Positions 9,168 to 21,795 of a stretch of DNA of 64,000 nt are shown piece after piece. The notes under the pieces were generated by a model. It did not search any database. It was not told the origin of the DNA and saw only the letters and a list, made by a program, of their open reading frames with translations. Every line of letters begins with the position of its first letter. Position 1 is the stretch's first letter. The stretch comes from Acidobacteriota bacterium (GTDB lineage Bacteria; Acidobacteriota; Blastocatellia; RBC074), in NCBI GenBank assembly GCA_016196035.1, contig JACPYM010000054.1, positions 62,001-126,000 on the forward strand, read 5' to 3'. Position numbers and translations under genes: made by a program.

Positions 9168-10925
9168 ATGAACTATCCAACCGGTAAAGCCTGGCTGTTC
9201 GCCTATTTCAAAAAGTATCGCAGTCATTTGAGCACGGGCACGTTTTTCGTGCTGGTGGCCGTCACGCTCGGCGTGTTCATGCCGCGCTTCGTGGGCCACG
9301 CGATTGACGACCTGTCGCGGCAAGGAGTGACGCGCGGCAAGATTTTGCAAAGTGTCGCGCTCATCCTCGGCACCCAATTAGTCAGCGGTATCTTTCTGTT
9401 TTTTCAGCGCCGCACGCTGATCAATATGTCGCGGTATATCGAATACGATCTGCGCCAGGATTATTACGGCCATCTGCAAAAGCTGCCACTGCAATTTTTC
9501 CAGGAACATCGCACGGGCGATTTGATGGCGCGCGCCAGCAACGACCTCAGCGCCGTGCGTATGCTGGCCGGCCCGGCGATTATGTACAGCGAACAAACCT
9601 TGTTTCGCGTGCTGATCATCCTGCCGCTGATGTTTGCCGTGAGCGTGAAGCTGACCCTGCTGCTGTTGCTGACGATGCCGCTGGTATCGGTGACGGTCAA
9701 ATACTTCGGCCAGCAGATTCACGTGCGCTTTGAGAAGATTCAGGAATTCTTTGCGGACATCACCGCGCGCGCGCAGGAAAACTTAACCGGCGTCCGCGTC
9801 GTGCGGGCTTACGCCCAGGAAGAAGCCGAGCAGCGCGAATTCGCTCGTTTGAATGACGAATACGTCGAACGTAATTTGGGATTAGTGCGCCTGTCCGCGG
9901 TTTTCCGTCCGTTGATGACGTTTACAATCGGCCTGGCCCAAGTGGCGATTCTCTGGTATGGCGGGCGCGAAACAGCACGCGGCGTCATGACCCTGGGCGA
10001 ATTCACCGCCTTCTTTCTCTACATGGAACAATTGATCTGGCCGCTGATTGCGCTGGGCTACATCACGAACATGGTGCAGCGCGGCGCGGCGAGCCTGAAA
10101 CGCATGCACGAAATCATGGCGATTGAACCAGCAATTCGCGATTTGGAAATGGAGCGGCAAAGCGAGCTAACTATTCAAGGCCGGATCGAGTTTCGCAATC
10201 TCACCTATCGCTATTCAGCAACCACGCCGGAAGTGCTGCGCGACATTAACCTGATGATTGAGCCGGGCCAGACGGTCGCCTTCATCGGGCGTACCGGCTC
10301 TGGCAAATCCACGTTGATGAATCTGGTGCCGCGCCTGCTTGATGCCGCGCCGGGGATGGTGCTGATTGACGGCCAGCCGATTCGTGAAATCCCGCTGCAA
10401 CAACTGCGCGCCAGCATTGGATATGTGCCGCAAGAAACTTTTCTATTCAGCGAGACCCTGGCCGAAAACATCAAATTCGGCATTCACAACGGCCATACTG
10501 TAAATGTCGAGCAAGCGGCTGCCAGCGCCGGTCTGGCCGACGATGTGCGCGAATTCCCCAAGCAATACGAAACGATTCTGGGCGAACGCGGCATCACCCT
10601 TTCGGGCGGACAAAAACAACGCACGGCCATCGCGCGCGCCATCATTCGCGAACCCAGGGTTTTGATTTTGGACGATGCGCTTTCGGCGGTGGACACTTAC
10701 ACCGAAGAAAAGATTCTGACGCAATTGCGCCAAGTGATGCGCGGGCGCACCTGTCTGATCGTGGCGCATCGCATCTCAACGGTGAAAGACGCCGACTTGA
10801 TTTGCGTGTTGGACGAAGGGCAGATCATCGAACGCGGCACGCACGAAGCGTTGTTACGTTTGGGCGGCGCATACGCAGATTTGTATGAGCGGCAGTTGTT
10901 GGAAGAGGAGTTGGCGGCGGTTTAA
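9168..10925 (+). CDS. Half-ABC exporter (degenerate Walker B subunit of a heterodimer)
   Basis: A 585-residue type IV (MsbA/BmrCD-like) half exporter: six membrane helices in residues about 15-310 and a nucleotide-binding domain from about 345. Walker A is GRTGSGKST (374-382). The ABC signature is canonical LSGGQ (478-482). The residue after the Walker B Asp (D502) is Asp503 instead of the catalytic Glu. That pattern, with the complementary defects in the gene at 11518, is typical of heterodimeric exporters with one degenerate ATP site. I chose ATG 9168 because the protein then begins close to the usual first helix. ATG 9129 would add 13 residues encoded by a low-complexity C-rich spacer. The substrate is unknown; drugs, lipids or peptides are possible. 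Confidence 0.92.
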   Translation: MNYPTGKAWLFAYFKKYRSHLSTGTFFVLVAVTLGVFMPRFVGHAIDDLSRQGVTRGKILQSVALILGTQLVSGIFLFFQRRTLINMSRYIEYDLRQDYYGHLQKLPLQFFQEHRTGDLMARASNDLSAVRMLAGPAIMYSEQTLFRVLIILPLMFAVSVKLTLLLLLTMPLVSVTVKYFGQQIHVRFEKIQEFFADITARAQENLTGVRVVRAYAQEEAEQREFARLNDEYVERNLGLVRLSAVFRPLMTFTIGLAQVAILWYGGRETARGVMTLGEFTAFFLYMEQLIWPLIALGYITNMVQRGAASLKRMHEIMAIEPAIRDLEMERQSELTIQGRIEFRNLTYRYSATTPEVLRDINLMIEPGQTVAFIGRTGSGKSTLMNLVPRLLDAAPGMVLIDGQPIREIPLQQLRASIGYVPQETFLFSETLAENIKFGIHNGHTVNVEQAAASAGLADDVREFPKQYETILGERGITLSGGQKQRTAIARAIIREPRVLILDDALSAVDTYTEEKILTQLRQVMRGRTCLIVAHRISTVKDADLICVLDEGQIIERGTHEALLRLGGAYADLYERQLLEEELAAV

Positions 10926-10933
10926 CATTGGCT

Positions 10934-11257
10934 ATGAGCAAAGAGCAGAGCGATGTCTTGATAAAGATCAAACGGGCCGTGCTGGCTGGGCGCTATTCGT
11001 TTAGCGATAAAGCTCAAATGGAGTTGGCAGCCGACGGTCTTGAGGACATTGACGTAGTCGAAGCCATTGCCAATGCGATGGTGATCCATAAAAAGATTCG
11101 CTCGCGCAGCCCGCTGCGCCAACAGACTGAGTATCTTTATGTCATTCAGAGCACCAATCTGGATGGCATCTTTATCTACACGAAAGGCAAATTTGTGCGC
11201 GTTGGCGACACTGAGCTTTTCTACTTCCTGATCTCGGCGAAGAGGTCTGTTTATTGA
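10934..11257 (+). CDS. DUF4258-family protein (putative RelE-like toxin)
   Basis: A 107-residue protein. The pattern is DUF4258-like: a basic helix with AGRYSFSDKAQMEL, a DIDVVEAIANAMVI helix, then beta strands ending in FYFLISAKRS. DUF4258 proteins resemble small RelE/BrnT-type toxins and usually pair with a short downstream or upstream partner. Here the partner is the YgiT-type zinc-finger protein immediately downstream. The ATG at 10934 follows the ABC gene stop by 8 bp; the frame opens at TTG 10928. Its position between two subunits of one exporter is odd and suggests insertion of a small cassette. Toxin activity is inferred from family and pairing. Confidence 0.7.
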   Translation: MSKEQSDVLIKIKRAVLAGRYSFSDKAQMELAADGLEDIDVVEAIANAMVIHKKIRSRSPLRQQTEYLYVIQSTNLDGIFIYTKGKFVRVGDTELFYFLISAKRSVY

Positions 11258-11265
11258 GAAACCCC

Positions 11266-11490
11266 ATGTTGAAACTGAGCTATTGCCCCACCTGCGGCAG
11301 CGACAAAATCAAAGCTGTCAAACGCGATCTGGAACGGGCGGTCAAAGGGGTCGCGTACACCGTGCCCGCGCTGGAGTTTCATGAGTGCCCGGCTTGCGGC
11401 GAAAAAGTGTTTGACCCTGAAGCAATGCGCAAAATCCAAGCGCATTCACCGTCATTCGCTAAACCCAAGCAGAAAAAGCGTGCGGCATGA
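11266..11490 (+). CDS. YgiT-type zinc-finger protein (putative MqsA-like antitoxin)
   Basis: A 74-residue protein with two CxxC knuckles (CPTCG near residue 7, CPACG near residue 44) separated by about 33 residues, plus a lysine-rich C-terminus. This matches the N-terminal zinc domain of MqsA/YgiT antitoxins. No helix-turn-helix DNA-binding domain is present, so it is the short form. TTG 11254 is an alternative start: it has AGAGG at 11241-11245 with good spacing and overlaps the toxin stop, which would couple the two genes. ATG 11266 was kept as the conventional choice. It precedes the second ABC gene by 27 bp. Confidence 0.7.
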   Translation: MLKLSYCPTCGSDKIKAVKRDLERAVKGVAYTVPALEFHECPACGEKVFDPEAMRKIQAHSPSFAKPKQKKRAA

Positions 11491-11517
11491 CCATCAACGC
11501 AATAGGCCTGTTAATTG

Positions 11518-13356
11518 ATGTCCACTCATCACGAAGAAGAACAACTCAATAAACTTTATGACAACCACGCGGCGCGCCGTCTCTTTCGCTACTTAGCGCC
11601 ATACAAACGGCTGGTGGTGATCGCGCTCACGTTGACCATCGTGCTCAATCTGGTACGCCAGGTGGGGCCGTTGCTGGTCAAGTGGGCGCTCGACGATTAC
11701 ATCAAACCGGCGGGCGAGGGACGCTTGGCCGCGCAGACCGCCTTCGATGGCGTGATGTGGTTGTCGCTGGCGTATCTGCTCTCGCTGGCGGTGACGCTGG
11801 GGATTGGCTACTTTCAGGATGTGTTGCTCAACACCATCGGGCAGCGTGTGATGTACGACCTGCGCGCCGAGATTTTCCAAAAGCTGCAAACCATCGAGGT
11901 CGCGTTTTATGACCACAATCCGGTGGGCCGGTTGATTACGCGGCTGACGACGGATGTGGATTCGCTCAATGAGTTATTCACGTCGGGCATCGTCGAAGTC
12001 CTGGGTGATGTGGTGCTGATCGCGGGCGCGCTGGGGATGATGTTTTATTTCAACTGGCAGTTGGCGCTGGTTTCATTGACCGTGGTGCCGCTGCTGATCG
12101 TGGCGACGATCTGGTTTCGCAAAGGGGCACGCGAAGGCTTCCGGCAGGTGCGCACCAAGATTGCGCGCTTGAATGCCTTCACGCAGGAACACATCGCGGG
12201 CGCGCCGGTCGTGCAGTTGTTCAATCGCGAGGCGAAAGCTTTGCAGCAATTCGGCGAGATCAATGCGGCGCACCGGCAGGCGAACATTGACACGATCTTT
12301 TACTACGCCGTGTTTTACCCGCTGGTCAATTTAATCTCGGCACTGGGCATCGCGGCGATTGTTTGGTACGGCGGCGGCCAGGTCATTCAAAATGCCATTA
12401 CGATTGGGACGCTGGTCGCTTTTCTGCAATACACCCAACGACTCTGGCAGCCGATTCAGGACATCAGCGACAAGTACAACGTTTTGCAGGCCGCCGCCGT
12501 CGCCAGCGAACGCGTCTTCAAATTGCTGGACACGCCGGACGCGATTGCTTCGCCCACCTTACCGGCGGCGCAGCAACGGGCGGAGGGGCGCATTGAGTTT
12601 CGCGACGTTTGGTTTGCGTACAAAGGTGAAGAGTGGGTGTTGAAAGACGTCTCGTTCACGATTGAGCCGGGCGAATCGGTGGCCTTTGTCGGGGCGACGG
12701 GGTCGGGCAAAACGACGATTACGAATCTGTTGATGCGCTTTTATGACATTCAGCGCGGCACGATTTTATTAGACGGTGTGGACATTCGCGCCTGGGATTT
12801 GCGGCGGCTGCGCGAAAATTTCGCCGTGGTTTTGCAAGATGTCTTTCTTTTCTCCGGCGATGTGGCCGGGAATATCAGATTAGGAAACAACGCGATCAGT
12901 GATGACCGCATCCGATGGGCCGCGCAAGAGGTCCGTGCGAGCGAATTCATCAATCAATTGCCCAATCAGTATGCCACCCAAGTCCGGGAACGTGGCGCGG
13001 GCTTTTCGGTGGGTCAGAAGCAATTGATTTCTTTCGCACGCGCCCTGGCGTTCGATCCGCGCATCCTGATTCTGGATGAAGCGACATCGAGCATTGACAC
13101 GGAAACCGAGCAACTCATTCAGGCGGCGATTGAAACGGTGATGAGCCAACGCACGTCGTTGGTCATCGCGCACCGGCTCTCGACGATTCAGCGCGTAGAC
13201 AAGATCATCGTGCTGCACAAGGGTGAGATTCGCGAGTTGGGCAGCCATCAGGAATTGTTGGCGCAGCGCGGCATTTATCACCGTTTATATCAACTCCAAT
13301 ACGAGGTGCAAGACAAGGAAGAAGCTGTCGCGCAGGCGCATGGAAGGGCGGATTGA
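11518..13356 (+). CDS. Half-ABC exporter (degenerate signature subunit of a heterodimer)
   Basis: A 612-residue half exporter with six membrane helices (about residues 25-320) and a C-terminal nucleotide-binding domain. Walker A is GATGSGKTT (392-400). The signature motif is degenerate, FSVGQ (496-500) instead of LSGGQ. Walker B ends with the normal catalytic Glu (D520-E521). Combined with the gene at 9168, one ATP site would be fully canonical (this Walker A/B with the partner LSGGQ) and the other doubly degenerate. This is the TM287/288 and BmrC/BmrD arrangement. ATG 11518 is preferred over TTG 11515. The last residues are a charged tail. The gene is followed by a tRNA gene, so the transcript probably ends near 13.4 kb. 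Confidence 0.92.
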   Translation: MSTHHEEEQLNKLYDNHAARRLFRYLAPYKRLVVIALTLTIVLNLVRQVGPLLVKWALDDYIKPAGEGRLAAQTAFDGVMWLSLAYLLSLAVTLGIGYFQDVLLNTIGQRVMYDLRAEIFQKLQTIEVAFYDHNPVGRLITRLTTDVDSLNELFTSGIVEVLGDVVLIAGALGMMFYFNWQLALVSLTVVPLLIVATIWFRKGAREGFRQVRTKIARLNAFTQEHIAGAPVVQLFNREAKALQQFGEINAAHRQANIDTIFYYAVFYPLVNLISALGIAAIVWYGGGQVIQNAITIGTLVAFLQYTQRLWQPIQDISDKYNVLQAAAVASERVFKLLDTPDAIASPTLPAAQQRAEGRIEFRDVWFAYKGEEWVLKDVSFTIEPGESVAFVGATGSGKTTITNLLMRFYDIQRGTILLDGVDIRAWDLRRLRENFAVVLQDVFLFSGDVAGNIRLGNNAISDDRIRWAAQEVRASEFINQLPNQYATQVRERGAGFSVGQKQLISFARALAFDPRILILDEATSSIDTETEQLIQAAIETVMSQRTSLVIAHRLSTIQRVDKIIVLHKGEIRELGSHQELLAQRGIYHRLYQLQYEVQDKEEAVAQAHGRAD

Positions 13357-13505
13357 CAGGCGCTTGAAGAAGATCGCTTCCCGTTTGACAACCCAATAGT
13401 CGCTGCGTAAGATGCGCCTTGCTTTTTTGACGTATTGAACAAATCGGCAGCGCTTCTCAGTTAAAGATGGCCTTGGCGCTGCTGCTCCTGCGCAAGGCAT
13501 ATTGG

Positions 13506-13581
<76 letters not shown>

Positions 13582-14075
13582 TCTCTTCTAAATCCTTGAT
13601 CTTCCCATTTGGAAATTGAGGCAGATTTTGAACCTCCAGCAATGCCCCGACACGCGCTGGTCAAATAGGCGAGCAGGGCGCGTTAGGGCAGCAGTAATTG
13701 CGCCGCTTTGGCATCCATTACCCCGACGCCAAAGCTTGAGGAGTATCGGTTGAAGTGATGAACTCACTGGCTGCGTACATCCCGCTCCAACCCCCAGCGA
13801 ATCGCTGCGGCGATTTCGATCCCGTGTCATGTCCCGCTTTTAGCCCCAGTTGAAAAACAAGAGATACACCGCCACCGCCAAATGCAGTGTGCTGGTTTGG
13901 CGGCGAACACAATTCCACACACATCTGTGCCTATTAAGCTGCGAACTTCATTCCGCGCCTGTCCCGGTTTTCCTACGAATGAGGAAAGTTTCAACCAGGG
14001 GCAAGCGCCGCGATCCTCACACCCCGTAGAAACCATCGGCAGCGCGCTGCCCGCGATTATAGGAGTCATCTAGCT
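13582..14075. other. Intergenic leader, no gene recognised
   Basis: A 494-bp stretch between tRNA-Thr and the first giant secreted protein. Only short open frames are seen, none with a Shine-Dalgarno and recognisable product. An AGGAG at 14061-14065 serves the downstream ATG. No riboswitch consensus was recognised. Confidence 0.5.
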
Positions 14076-17000
14076 ATGTTTGCCTTGGGGGGTCTTTTGA
14101 AAATAACCTTGCGTTCAACCGTGCGTTCCATTCCTGCACGTCACTTCCAAACTCTTCGCATATTAGCCTTCGGTTGTCTACTTGCCGTAGGTGTGATGTG
14201 GTTAAGTCCCTTGCGTTATGGATTGGCCGCCCGTGTTTCCACGGCAACGCAAACAGCGCCACTGTCCGCGCAACCGCCTTATCACATCAATTCAGCGACA
14301 GAGCAGGATTTACAGCAACAGAGTTGTTCACTGAATTGCACCGCGACTGTGCCGGCGACGGGGTCGCTAAATACGCCGGTCGCGTTTCAGGCCACGGCCA
14401 CCGCGACGGGCTGTGTGAGCACGCCGACCTATGAATGGAACTTTGGCGATGGTTCCGCCAAAGTGACGCAACAAAATCCGAGTTACAGCTACACGGCGGC
14501 GGGGACTTATAACTGGACGCTGACAACCCGCGCGAGCACGGGCACGACCGGCATTGACACCATTGTGGGCGGCCTGGGCGAAGGCAATCCGGCCTTAAAG
14601 GCTCCTTTCAATACGCCGCTGGCGTTGGCGCGCGACCCGCTGGGACGCGGGGTGTACATTTACGATTACATCAACAGCAACAGCTTTATTCGTTTTGTAA
14701 ATACGAGCACGACCCCGTTCAATCTGGCTGGGCGCACGGTCGCGCCGGGAGCGACGCGCTTTGTCGCGGGCGGCGGCCTGGAAACCGATAGCAATGTGCC
14801 GGCGCTGCAAACGGATTTGGGAAATGTCACGGGCCTCGCAGTCAGCAATGACGGCAACGTTCTGTTCCTGGCGCTCACGCTGGGGCCTGATCCGCTCATT
14901 CGTGCGGTCAACGTCTCGCCCAATGCGGTTACGCTGGGCAGCTTGACGATTCAACCGGGCCGCATCAGCACGATCCCGGTAGCGGCCAGCCCGGCCTTGG
15001 GCAACGGGTTGAGCGTCATGACGGTGGGACCGAACGGCGACCTCTTTGTGGCGGATGCCACGCAAGACATCAATCGTATTTTCCGCATCACTCTGGCGGG
15101 CGCGGCGACGGTGTTTGCCGGCAACGGCGTCTTCACCGCCGCGAACGCGGCGTTCGTGGCAGGCGCGGCGACGGGGATTTCCCTGTCCAATCCGCGCGCG
15201 CTCGAATTCGATCCGGCAGGCAATCTTTATGTGGCCGATGCCGGGCATGGCCGCGTGATCAAAATTGATACCGGCGGCCAAGCAACCCTCGTCGCGCAAT
15301 TCAGCGCCGGTTCGGGCAGCGGCGCGGTGGTGATTGCGCCGTATAACACTCCACCCTATCCGGCAGGTCTGGCCTTTTTCAACAGCAAGCTCTACATCGC
15401 GCTGGGCAATGCGCAAACGCTGGTGCGCGTGGATGGCGCGAGCACGCCGATCATCGCGGGCGCGATCAACACGACCTGTGATTACACGACGACGAATTGC
15501 GGGGACGGCGGTGCCATCGCCAATGGACGCTTCTCATTATCCGGCAGCACCGCGCCGCAACCCATCACCGGACTTGAAGCGGATGCGAATGGGCTGTACC
15601 TGCTCGACCAAGGCCCCAGCAGCCGGGGCCGCTTGCGCTTTCTCAATCTGGGGAACAGCGCCGCAACCGTCGCGGGGGTCAGCGTGGGCAGCAATAACAT
15701 TGACACGGTTGCGGGCGATGGTTTGGTCGCGCCGTATGATGACGGCCTGGCGAGCAGCGCTTCGATCTCTACGCCTGTGGGTGTGGCGCTGGATGCGAAT
15801 GGCAATCTTTATTTCACCGATGTCGGGCCGGGTCATCTGCGCTTCGTCAATCGCGGCACGACGCCGGTCACGCTCTTCGCGGGCACCGAAGCGCAATTGA
15901 CCGTCCAACCGGGCAACGTGGCGCGCATCAATCGCGACGTCAACGGCGGCGGGCCGGGCAATGACGTACCCGCCAGCCGCGCAGTCTTCAATAATCCGCA
16001 AGGGCTATTCATCACGAACAAAGGCATCTACATTGCCGATTCAACCGGCGGGCCGACAGTGCCGGGCAACAGCCCAACGAATGGCCGCCGCACCAGCACG
16101 ATTCGCTTCATCAATACGACGGCCAGCGATATTACTTTCTACCCCGGCTCGGCCAACGCCATCGTTGTGCCGCCGGGCAATGTCACGCGCATCGCGGGCA
16201 AAGCCGTGGGCGAGAATGGCGATTCGGGAGCGGGCGACAATGGTTTCGCGCTCAACGCGCAATTCATCGGTATGACCGATCTGGCCGTCGCCAACGACGG
16301 TACGATTTACGTCGCTGATCCGGGTTACAAATTGGTGCGCCGCATCAATCCGCAAACCGGTGTTGTCACCAGCCTGACCGCGCTGGCGGGCAGCGGCACG
16401 AAACGCTTCACCGGCTTGGCGCTCGATACGACGGGTCGCCTCTACGTCACGAACTACGATGACAGCCAGCTTTTGCGTGAGAATAGCGCGGGCAGCGGCA
16501 CGTTTACGCGGCTCGACACCGGCTCGATGTTGAATCGTCCGCGCGATGTCGCGGTGGACGCCAACAGCATCGCCTATGTCGTCAACAGCGAAGTGTCAGC
16601 CGGTTCGCCCGGCACCAACGCCCATCGTGTAATGCGCGTGGCGACGGACGGGACGGTCACGACGCTCGCTGGAACGACCAAAGGCTTCAGCGGGGATGGC
16701 GGCGCGGCCAGCAGCGCGCAAATCAACGTCGCGCCGTCAAATCTGACCATCAATTCGATCTCGCAGGTGGTGACGCCCTTGGGCGTAGGAATTACGGCGA
16801 CGTCCACCGGCGAAGTCATTTTTGCCGACTCGAACAATGCGCGCCTGCGCCAGCTCAGCCCATCATTCGCCACTTGCACCAAGACCGGCCAGATCACGAT
16901 TGCTGGTCAGAATCCGACGCCGGCACTGACCAGCATCAACCCGACTTCGGCTTTACAGGCGTCAGGCGCACTTACTTTGACGGCCACAGGCACTGGGTTT

Positions 17001-20000
17001 GTGCCGGCTTCGGTGATTCGCTGGAATGGCGCGGATCGCCCGACGACTTTCGTCAGCGCGACGCAACTGACGGCGCAAATACCGGCGGCGGACATCGTCA
17101 ATGCGGGCACGGCGCAGATCACCGTTTTCAACCCGGCTCCGGTGGGCGGCACATCGGCCGCCCAAACCTTCACGATCACCGCGCCCAACCCGGTGCCCAC
17201 GATCAACACGACAGGCGGATTGAGCCCCAATTCCGCCCTTGAAGGCAGCGCGGGGTTCACGCTGACGGTCAACGGCACAAACTTCGTCAATGGTTCGGTT
17301 GTGCGTTGGGACGGCACACCACGCACGACAACGTTTGTCAGCGCGACGCAATTAACCGCGCAAATTACGACGAACGATTTGATCGGCACCGGGCAATCGC
17401 AAGTGACCGTCTTCAATCCCGCGCCGGGTGGCGGCGCCTCAAACGGCGTGAGTTTCAGCATCACGCAGACAAACCCTGCTCCCACCTTGACCAGTTTGAA
17501 TCCGAACGCAGCCACGGCGGGCGGTGCGGCCTTCACGCTCACGGTCACGGGCACGAATTTCACGAACAGTTCGGTGGTGCGCTGGAATGGCAACAACCGG
17601 ACGACAACCTTTGGCAGCGGCACGCAACTCACCGCCGCGATTCCGGCCAGCGATATAACCAGCGGCGGAACGGCCCAAGTCACCGTCTTCACTCCCGCCC
17701 CCGGCGGCGGCGTGACGGCGGCCCTGACGTTTACCATCAATACGCCGACCAATCCCGTGCCCACGATCACCAGCCTGAATCCGAATTCGACGGCAGCGGG
17801 TGGCGCGGCGTTCACCTTGACGGTCAACGGCACGAATTTCGTGAATGGCGCGGTCGTGCGCTGGAATGGCGCTGATCGCACGACTGCGTTTGTCGGCGCG
17901 ACGCAATTGACGGCGCAAATCACCGCCGCCGACATCGCCAACACGGGCACAGCGCAGGTGACGGTGTTTAATCCCGCGCCCGGCGGCGGAACTTCCACGG
18001 CAAGCACTTTCAACATCACCGTGCCGCCGAATCCTTCACCGACCCTGACCAGTCTCAATCCCAATTCGGCGCTGGCGGGCAGCGCAGCCTTCACGTTGAC
18101 GCTGACGGGCACGGGGTTCATCAATGGCTCGGTCGCGCGCTGGAATGGCGCGACGCGCACAACAACCTTTGTCAGCGCCACGCAACTGACGGCGCAGATT
18201 CCCGCGACGGATATTGCGAGCGCGGGCACGGCGCAAGTCACCGTTCTGAATGCCGCTTCGGCGGGCGGGGGTGGCGGCACGTCCAGCGCGGTCAACTTCA
18301 CGATTACGCAAACCAATCCGTCGCCCACCATCACCACCGTCAGTCCGAACTCGGTGACGGCGAATAGTGGAGCCTTCACGCTGACGGTCAACGGCACGAA
18401 CTTCATCAACGGTTCGGTCGTGCGTTGGAACGGCGCGGATCGCACGACGACTTTCGTCAACAACACGCAACTCACAGCGCAGATTGCGGCGGCGGATATT
18501 GCGGCGGCGGGCACAGCGACCATCACCGTCTTCAATCCCGCGCCGGGCGGCGGCACTTCCAATAACGCCACGGTCGGCATCGTCGCACCCAATCCGGTGC
18601 CGACGCTGAGCAGTTTGAATCCGACTTCGGCCTCGGTGGGCGGCGCGGCTTTTGTGCTGACCGTCAACGGCACGAATTTCATGCCGGCTTCGGTGGTGCA
18701 ATGGAACGGCCAGAACCGCGCGACCGCCTTCGTGAGCAACACGCAGTTGACCGCGCAGATTCCGGCGGCGGACATCACGAATGCGGGCACGGCGCAAATC
18801 ACGGTCTTCAATCCCGCGCCCGGCGGCGGAGCGTCAAATGCCCTGCCCTTTACTATCGCCAACGGCAATCCGGTGCCGACCTTGGCGGCGCTGAATCCAA
18901 ATGTAGCTTTGGCGGGCGGCGCGACCTTTACGATTACGGTGTCGGGCACCAACTTCGTCAACACGTCGGTGGTGCGCTGGAACGGCGACACGCGGCAAAC
19001 GACGTTTGTCAGTGCCACGCAACTGACGGTCGTCATCGGCGCGGCGGACATCGCCAATGCGGGCACAGCGGCGGTGTTGGTGCAGAATCCCGCGCCCGGC
19101 GGCGGCAATTCCAATACCCTGACCTTCACCATTAACAATCCAGTGCCGGCGCTGACCAGCTTGAATCCGAATTCAGCCCAGGCCGGCACGGCGGCCTTTA
19201 CCTTAACGGTCAACGGCACAAACTTCGTCAATGGTTCGGTGGTGCGTTGGAACGGCAATGCGCGCACGACGAATTTCATCAGCGCCACGCAATTGCTCGC
19301 GTTGATTCCGGCGGCGGATATTGCCAGCGCAGGCACGGCGCAAATCACCGTCTTCAATGCCGCGCCGAGCGGCGGCACATCGAACGCCTTATCCTTCACG
19401 ATTGCCCAACCAAATCTGGTGCCAACGCTGAACGGCTTGAGTCCCAACACGGCATTGGCGACGGGCGCGGCCTTCACGCTGACGGTGAATGGCGCGAACT
19501 TCGTCAACGGTTCGGTGGTGCGTTGGAACGGCGGCGCGCGCGCGACGCAGTTTGTCAGCGCCACGCAACTGACCGCGCAAATCACGGCGGCGGACATCGC
19601 CAGCGCCGGCACCGCGCAGGTTTCGGTCTTCAATCCCGCGCCGGGCGGTGGGACTTCGGCAGAATTAGGCTTCTCGATTGTGCAGCCCAATCCGCTGCCC
19701 GCGATTGTGAGCCTGACGCCGAATTCCGTCTTGGCGGGCAGCCCGGCCTTCACGCTGACGATCACCGGCACCGGCTTCCTCAACTCTTCATCCGTCTGGT
19801 GGAATGGGTTTGCCCGGCTGACCAATTTCATCAACGCCACGACGCTGACCATTCAGGTGCCTGCTGCTGACGTTGCCAACGCGGGCACGGCGGGCCTTAA
19901 AGTCGTCAATCCAGCGCCGGGCGGTGGCACTTCCAATGAAGTGTTGTTCTCGATTACGCAAAACAATCCTGTCCCCACGCTGACGTCATTGACACCGCAA

Positions 20001-21236
20001 CAAGCGGTGGCGGGCAGCAATGCCTTCACGCTGACGGTCAACGGGTCAGGCTTTGTCAACGGCGCAGTCGTGCGTTGGAACGGCAGTGCGCGCCAGACCA
20101 GTTTCGTCAATCCGACGCAATTGACGGCGCAAATTACCGCCGCCGATGTGGCGGTGACGGGCATCGTGCCAGTCACCGTGCTCAATACCGCGCCGACCTC
20201 CGGGCCGTCAAACGCGCTGCCGTTCAGCGTTGCCAGTTTGAATCCGACGCCGGTCATCACGACGATCACGCCCAACCCGGTCGCGGCGGGCGGGGCGGCG
20301 TTCACACTGGCCGTGAATGGGACGGGCTTCCTCAACACTTCGCGCATTCGCTGGAATGGCACGGAGCGCGAAACGGTATTGGCTGGCCCCACGCAATTGA
20401 CGGCGCAGATCACGGCGGCTGAGATTGCCAATCCCGGCACGGCGCGCATCACGGTCGTCAACCCGACGCCAGGCGGCGGAGTTTCCAACGAAATCACGCT
20501 GACCATCGCGCGAGCGTTGGCGAACGTTTCGGCGGCCAGCTATCTGGCGCAGATGTTCGCGCCCGAATCCATCATCGCGGCCTTTGGCACGAACTTGGCG
20601 ACCGGCACCGAGTCGAGCATGGTGTTGCCGTTGCCGACGACTTTGCGCGGCACGACCGTGCGCGTGCGTGATAGCGCGGGCACTGAACGGTTCGCGCAAC
20701 TGTTCTTCGTGGCGGCGGGCCAGGTGAACTATCTGCTGCCGGCGGGAACGGCCTCCGGCTTGGCGACCATTACCATCACCTCCGGCAATGGCGATCTGTC
20801 GGTGGGCACAGTGCTGGTCAGCGCTTCGGCGCCGGGCATCTTCACGGCCAACGCCAACGGGGCAGGTGTCGCCGCCGCCGTGGTCTTGCGCGTGCGGACG
20901 AACGGCGAGCAGGTCTTCGAGGTCGCCTCGCAACTCGATCCGACGACCAACCGCTTCGTGCCGGTGCCGATTGATCTAGGCCCGGCGGGCGAGCAGGTCT
21001 TCCTGGTCACCTTTGCGACCGGCGTGCGCGGACGCAGCGCGCCCAATGCGGTCACGGCGGCGCTGGGCGGCGTGAATCTGCCGGTCTTTTCGGCGGGGCC
21101 GCAAGGCGATTTGGCGGGCTTGGATCAGTTGAATCTGGGGCCGGTACCGCGTTCACTGGCGGGCCGCGGCGTCGTGGATTTGCTCGTTACGGTGGATGGC
21201 AAAGCCGCCAACGTAGTGCAATTCAACATTCGGTAA
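14076..21236 (+). CDS. Giant secreted PKD / NHL-propeller / 13x IPT-repeat protein with TIGR03437 C-terminus
   Basis: A 2386-residue protein. An export signal with a hydrophobic core lies around residues 28-50. A PKD-like domain follows at about 88-150 (YEWNFGDGS signature). Residues about 160-930 consist of NHL-like propeller blades (repeated LxxPxGLAxDxxGNLYxAD pattern). From residue 946 to about 2145 there are 13 tandem IPT/TIG-type repeats of about 92 residues, each opening NPxPTLTSLxPNS and containing VVRWNG and TQLTAQI. The last 240 residues are the 'Solibacter' domain (SAASY...[12 protein letters not shown]...[10 protein letters not shown]). Such proteins are probably surface-exposed or released and bind polysaccharides or other cells; the function is unknown. 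AGGAG (14061-14065) precedes the ATG. A paralogue with only three IPT repeats follows at 21796. Confidence 0.9.
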   Translation: MFALGGLLKITLRSTVRSIPARHFQTLRILAFGCLLAVGVMWLSPLRYGLAARVSTATQTAPLSAQPPYHINSATEQDLQQQSCSLNCTATVPATGSLNTPVAFQATATATGCVSTPTYEWNFGDGSAKVTQQNPSYSYTAAGTYNWTLTTRASTGTTGIDTIVGGLGEGNPALKAPFNTPLALARDPLGRGVYIYDYINSNSFIRFVNTSTTPFNLAGRTVAPGATRFVAGGGLETDSNVPALQTDLGNVTGLAVSNDGNVLFLALTLGPDPLIRAVNVSPNAVTLGSLTIQPGRISTIPVAASPALGNGLSVMTVGPNGDLFVADATQDINRIFRITLAGAATVFAGNGVFTAANAAFVAGAATGISLSNPRALEFDPAGNLYVADAGHGRVIKIDTGGQATLVAQFSAGSGSGAVVIAPYNTPPYPAGLAFFNSKLYIALGNAQTLVRVDGASTPIIAGAINTTCDYTTTNCGDGGAIANGRFSLSGSTAPQPITGLEADANGLYLLDQGPSSRGRLRFLNLGNSAATVAGVSVGSNNIDTVAGDGLVAPYDDGLASSASISTPVGVALDANGNLYFTDVGPGHLRFVNRGTTPVTLFAGTEAQLTVQPGNVARINRDVNGGGPGNDVPASRAVFNNPQGLFITNKGIYIADSTGGPTVPGNSPTNGRRTSTIRFINTTASDITFYPGSANAIVVPPGNVTRIAGKAVGENGDSGAGDNGFALNAQFIGMTDLAVANDGTIYVADPGYKLVRRINPQTGVVTSLTALAGSGTKRFTGLALDTTGRLYVTNYDDSQLLRENSAGSGTFTRLDTGSMLNRPRDVAVDANSIAYVVNSEVSAGSPGTNAHRVMRVATDGTVTTLAGTTKGFSGDGGAASSAQINVAPSNLTINSISQVVTPLGVGITATSTGEVIFADSNNARLRQLSPSFATCTKTGQITIAGQNPTPALTSINPTSALQASGALTLTATGTGFVPASVIRWNGADRPTTFVSATQLTAQIPAADIVNAGTAQITVFNPAPVGGTSAAQTFTITAPNPVPTINTTGGLSPNSALEGSAGFTLTVNGTNFVNGSVVRWDGTPRTTTFVSATQLTAQITTNDLIGTGQSQVTVFNPAPGGGASNGVSFSITQTNPAPTLTSLNPNAATAGGAAFTLTVTGTNFTNSSVVRWNGNNRTTTFGSGTQLTAAIPASDITSGGTAQVTVFTPAPGGGVTAALTFTINTPTNPVPTITSLNPNSTAAGGAAFTLTVNGTNFVNGAVVRWNGADRTTAFVGATQLTAQITAADIANTGTAQVTVFNPAPGGGTSTASTFNITVPPNPSPTLTSLNPNSALAGSAAFTLTLTGTGFINGSVARWNGATRTTTFVSATQLTAQIPATDIASAGTAQVTVLNAASAGGGGGTSSAVNFTITQTNPSPTITTVSPNSVTANSGAFTLTVNGTNFINGSVVRWNGADRTTTFVNNTQLTAQIAAADIAAAGTATITVFNPAPGGGTSNNATVGIVAPNPVPTLSSLNPTSASVGGAAFVLTVNGTNFMPASVVQWNGQNRATAFVSNTQLTAQIPAADITNAGTAQITVFNPAPGGGASNALPFTIANGNPVPTLAALNPNVALAGGATFTITVSGTNFVNTSVVRWNGDTRQTTFVSATQLTVVIGAADIANAGTAAVLVQNPAPGGGNSNTLTFTINNPVPALTSLNPNSAQAGTAAFTLTVNGTNFVNGSVVRWNGNARTTNFISATQLLALIPAADIASAGTAQITVFNAAPSGGTSNALSFTIAQPNLVPTLNGLSPNTALATGAAFTLTVNGANFVNGSVVRWNGGARATQFVSATQLTAQITAADIASAGTAQVSVFNPAPGGGTSAELGFSIVQPNPLPAIVSLTPNSVLAGSPAFTLTITGTGFLNSSSVWWNGFARLTNFINATTLTIQVPAADVANAGTAGLKVVNPAPGGGTSNEVLFSITQNNPVPTLTSLTPQQAVAGSNAFTLTVNGSGFVNGAVVRWNGSARQTSFVNPTQLTAQITAADVAVTGIVPVTVLNTAPTSGPSNALPFSVASLNPTPVITTITPNPVAAGGAAFTLAVNGTGFLNTSRIRWNGTERETVLAGPTQLTAQITAAEIANPGTARITVVNPTPGGGVSNEITLTIARALANVSAASYLAQMFAPESIIAAFGTNLATGTESSMVLPLPTTLRGTTVRVRDSAGTERFAQLFFVAAGQVNYLLPAGTASGLATITITSGNGDLSVGTVLVSASAPGIFTANANGAGVAAAVVLRVRTNGEQVFEVASQLDPTTNRFVPVPIDLGPAGEQVFLVTFATGVRGRSAPNAVTAALGGVNLPVFSAGPQGDLAGLDQLNLGPVPRSLAGRGVVDLLVTVDGKAANVVQFNIR
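16911..20509 (+). repeat. Tandem array of 13 IPT/TIG-encoding repeats (~277 bp unit)
   Basis: Thirteen direct repeats lie in frame within the giant gene. DNA-level similarity is strong: AACTTCGTCAATGGTTCGGT-like and ACGCAACTGACGGCGCAAAT-like blocks recur in nearly every unit. This regular array also creates a 981-codon antisense open frame that is an artefact. Confidence 0.9.
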
Positions 21237-21280
21237 AGGGCACTGACGGGTTCGGGCCACAAACTTCCATTCGCATGGGA

Positions 21281-21329
21281 ATCAAAGAGCATGGAGTTTA
21301 GCCTGAGGCTGAACTCCATGCTCTTTGAT
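21281..21329 (+). terminator. Long perfect hairpin, probable terminator
   Basis: The 18-bp perfect arms 21281-21298 and 21312-21329 are extended by five inner pairs (one G-T) around a 3-nt loop, 44 bp after the giant gene's stop. No long T-run follows (only CTTTGAT), so factor-independent termination is plausible but not assured. Confidence 0.6.
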
Positions 21330-21795
21330 CATTGCTCCAAGCAAGAATCTGCGGAGTTGCGGCGCACAAAAAACGCTGGCTCGGCGAAATAATTACGAAA
21401 CCGATGGCGACCTCAGGCGTGAAAGAGCCTTGATTGCCAAGCCCTAACATTATTGAAGAAAACATCCTTGAAGAACTGCTTGAAACGAATGGCTGGTTTG
21501 CGAACTTCACCCGCGTTTTTTCCCAAAAGATTTCGCCTGGATTTACAAAAAGATTTTTGTGCCATAAGCGCTACCAGGACTCGTACAAAGGGACGTACTC
21601 AGTCCCGCCCCCAAACCGTTTTGATTCGGATTCCGGCTTCAGCACTAAATAGCTGTGCCTCACGTATGCAGAAGGCGGTATCACTTTTCCCCCGCAACCA
21701 TAACTGAGAGTGACGGAACCGCTGGCGGCCCGCGCGCCAGGGCTACACATCATACCGGTTCACGTCACGCACTGATGAAAGGGAGTAATTTACCA
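21330..21795. other. Intergenic leader, no gene recognised
   Basis: A 466-bp leader ahead of the second giant secreted protein. A short open frame from TTG 21434 (about 72 codons) is seen but has no recognisable family, and I do not call it. AAGGGAG at 21779-21785 is the Shine-Dalgarno for the ATG at 21796. Confidence 0.5.

Noticed and set aside
13582-14075. Riboswitch or structured RNA in the leaders of the giant secreted proteins (also 21330-21795)
   Set aside because: I could not find the core sequences of c-di-GMP, cobalamin or other common riboswitches by eye; a covariance-model search would be needed.
16907-19852. A 981-codon antisense open frame across the IPT repeats
   Set aside because: It arises from the strongly periodic, GC-rich repeat DNA. 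The plus-strand protein is clearly the real product, with known repeat architecture.
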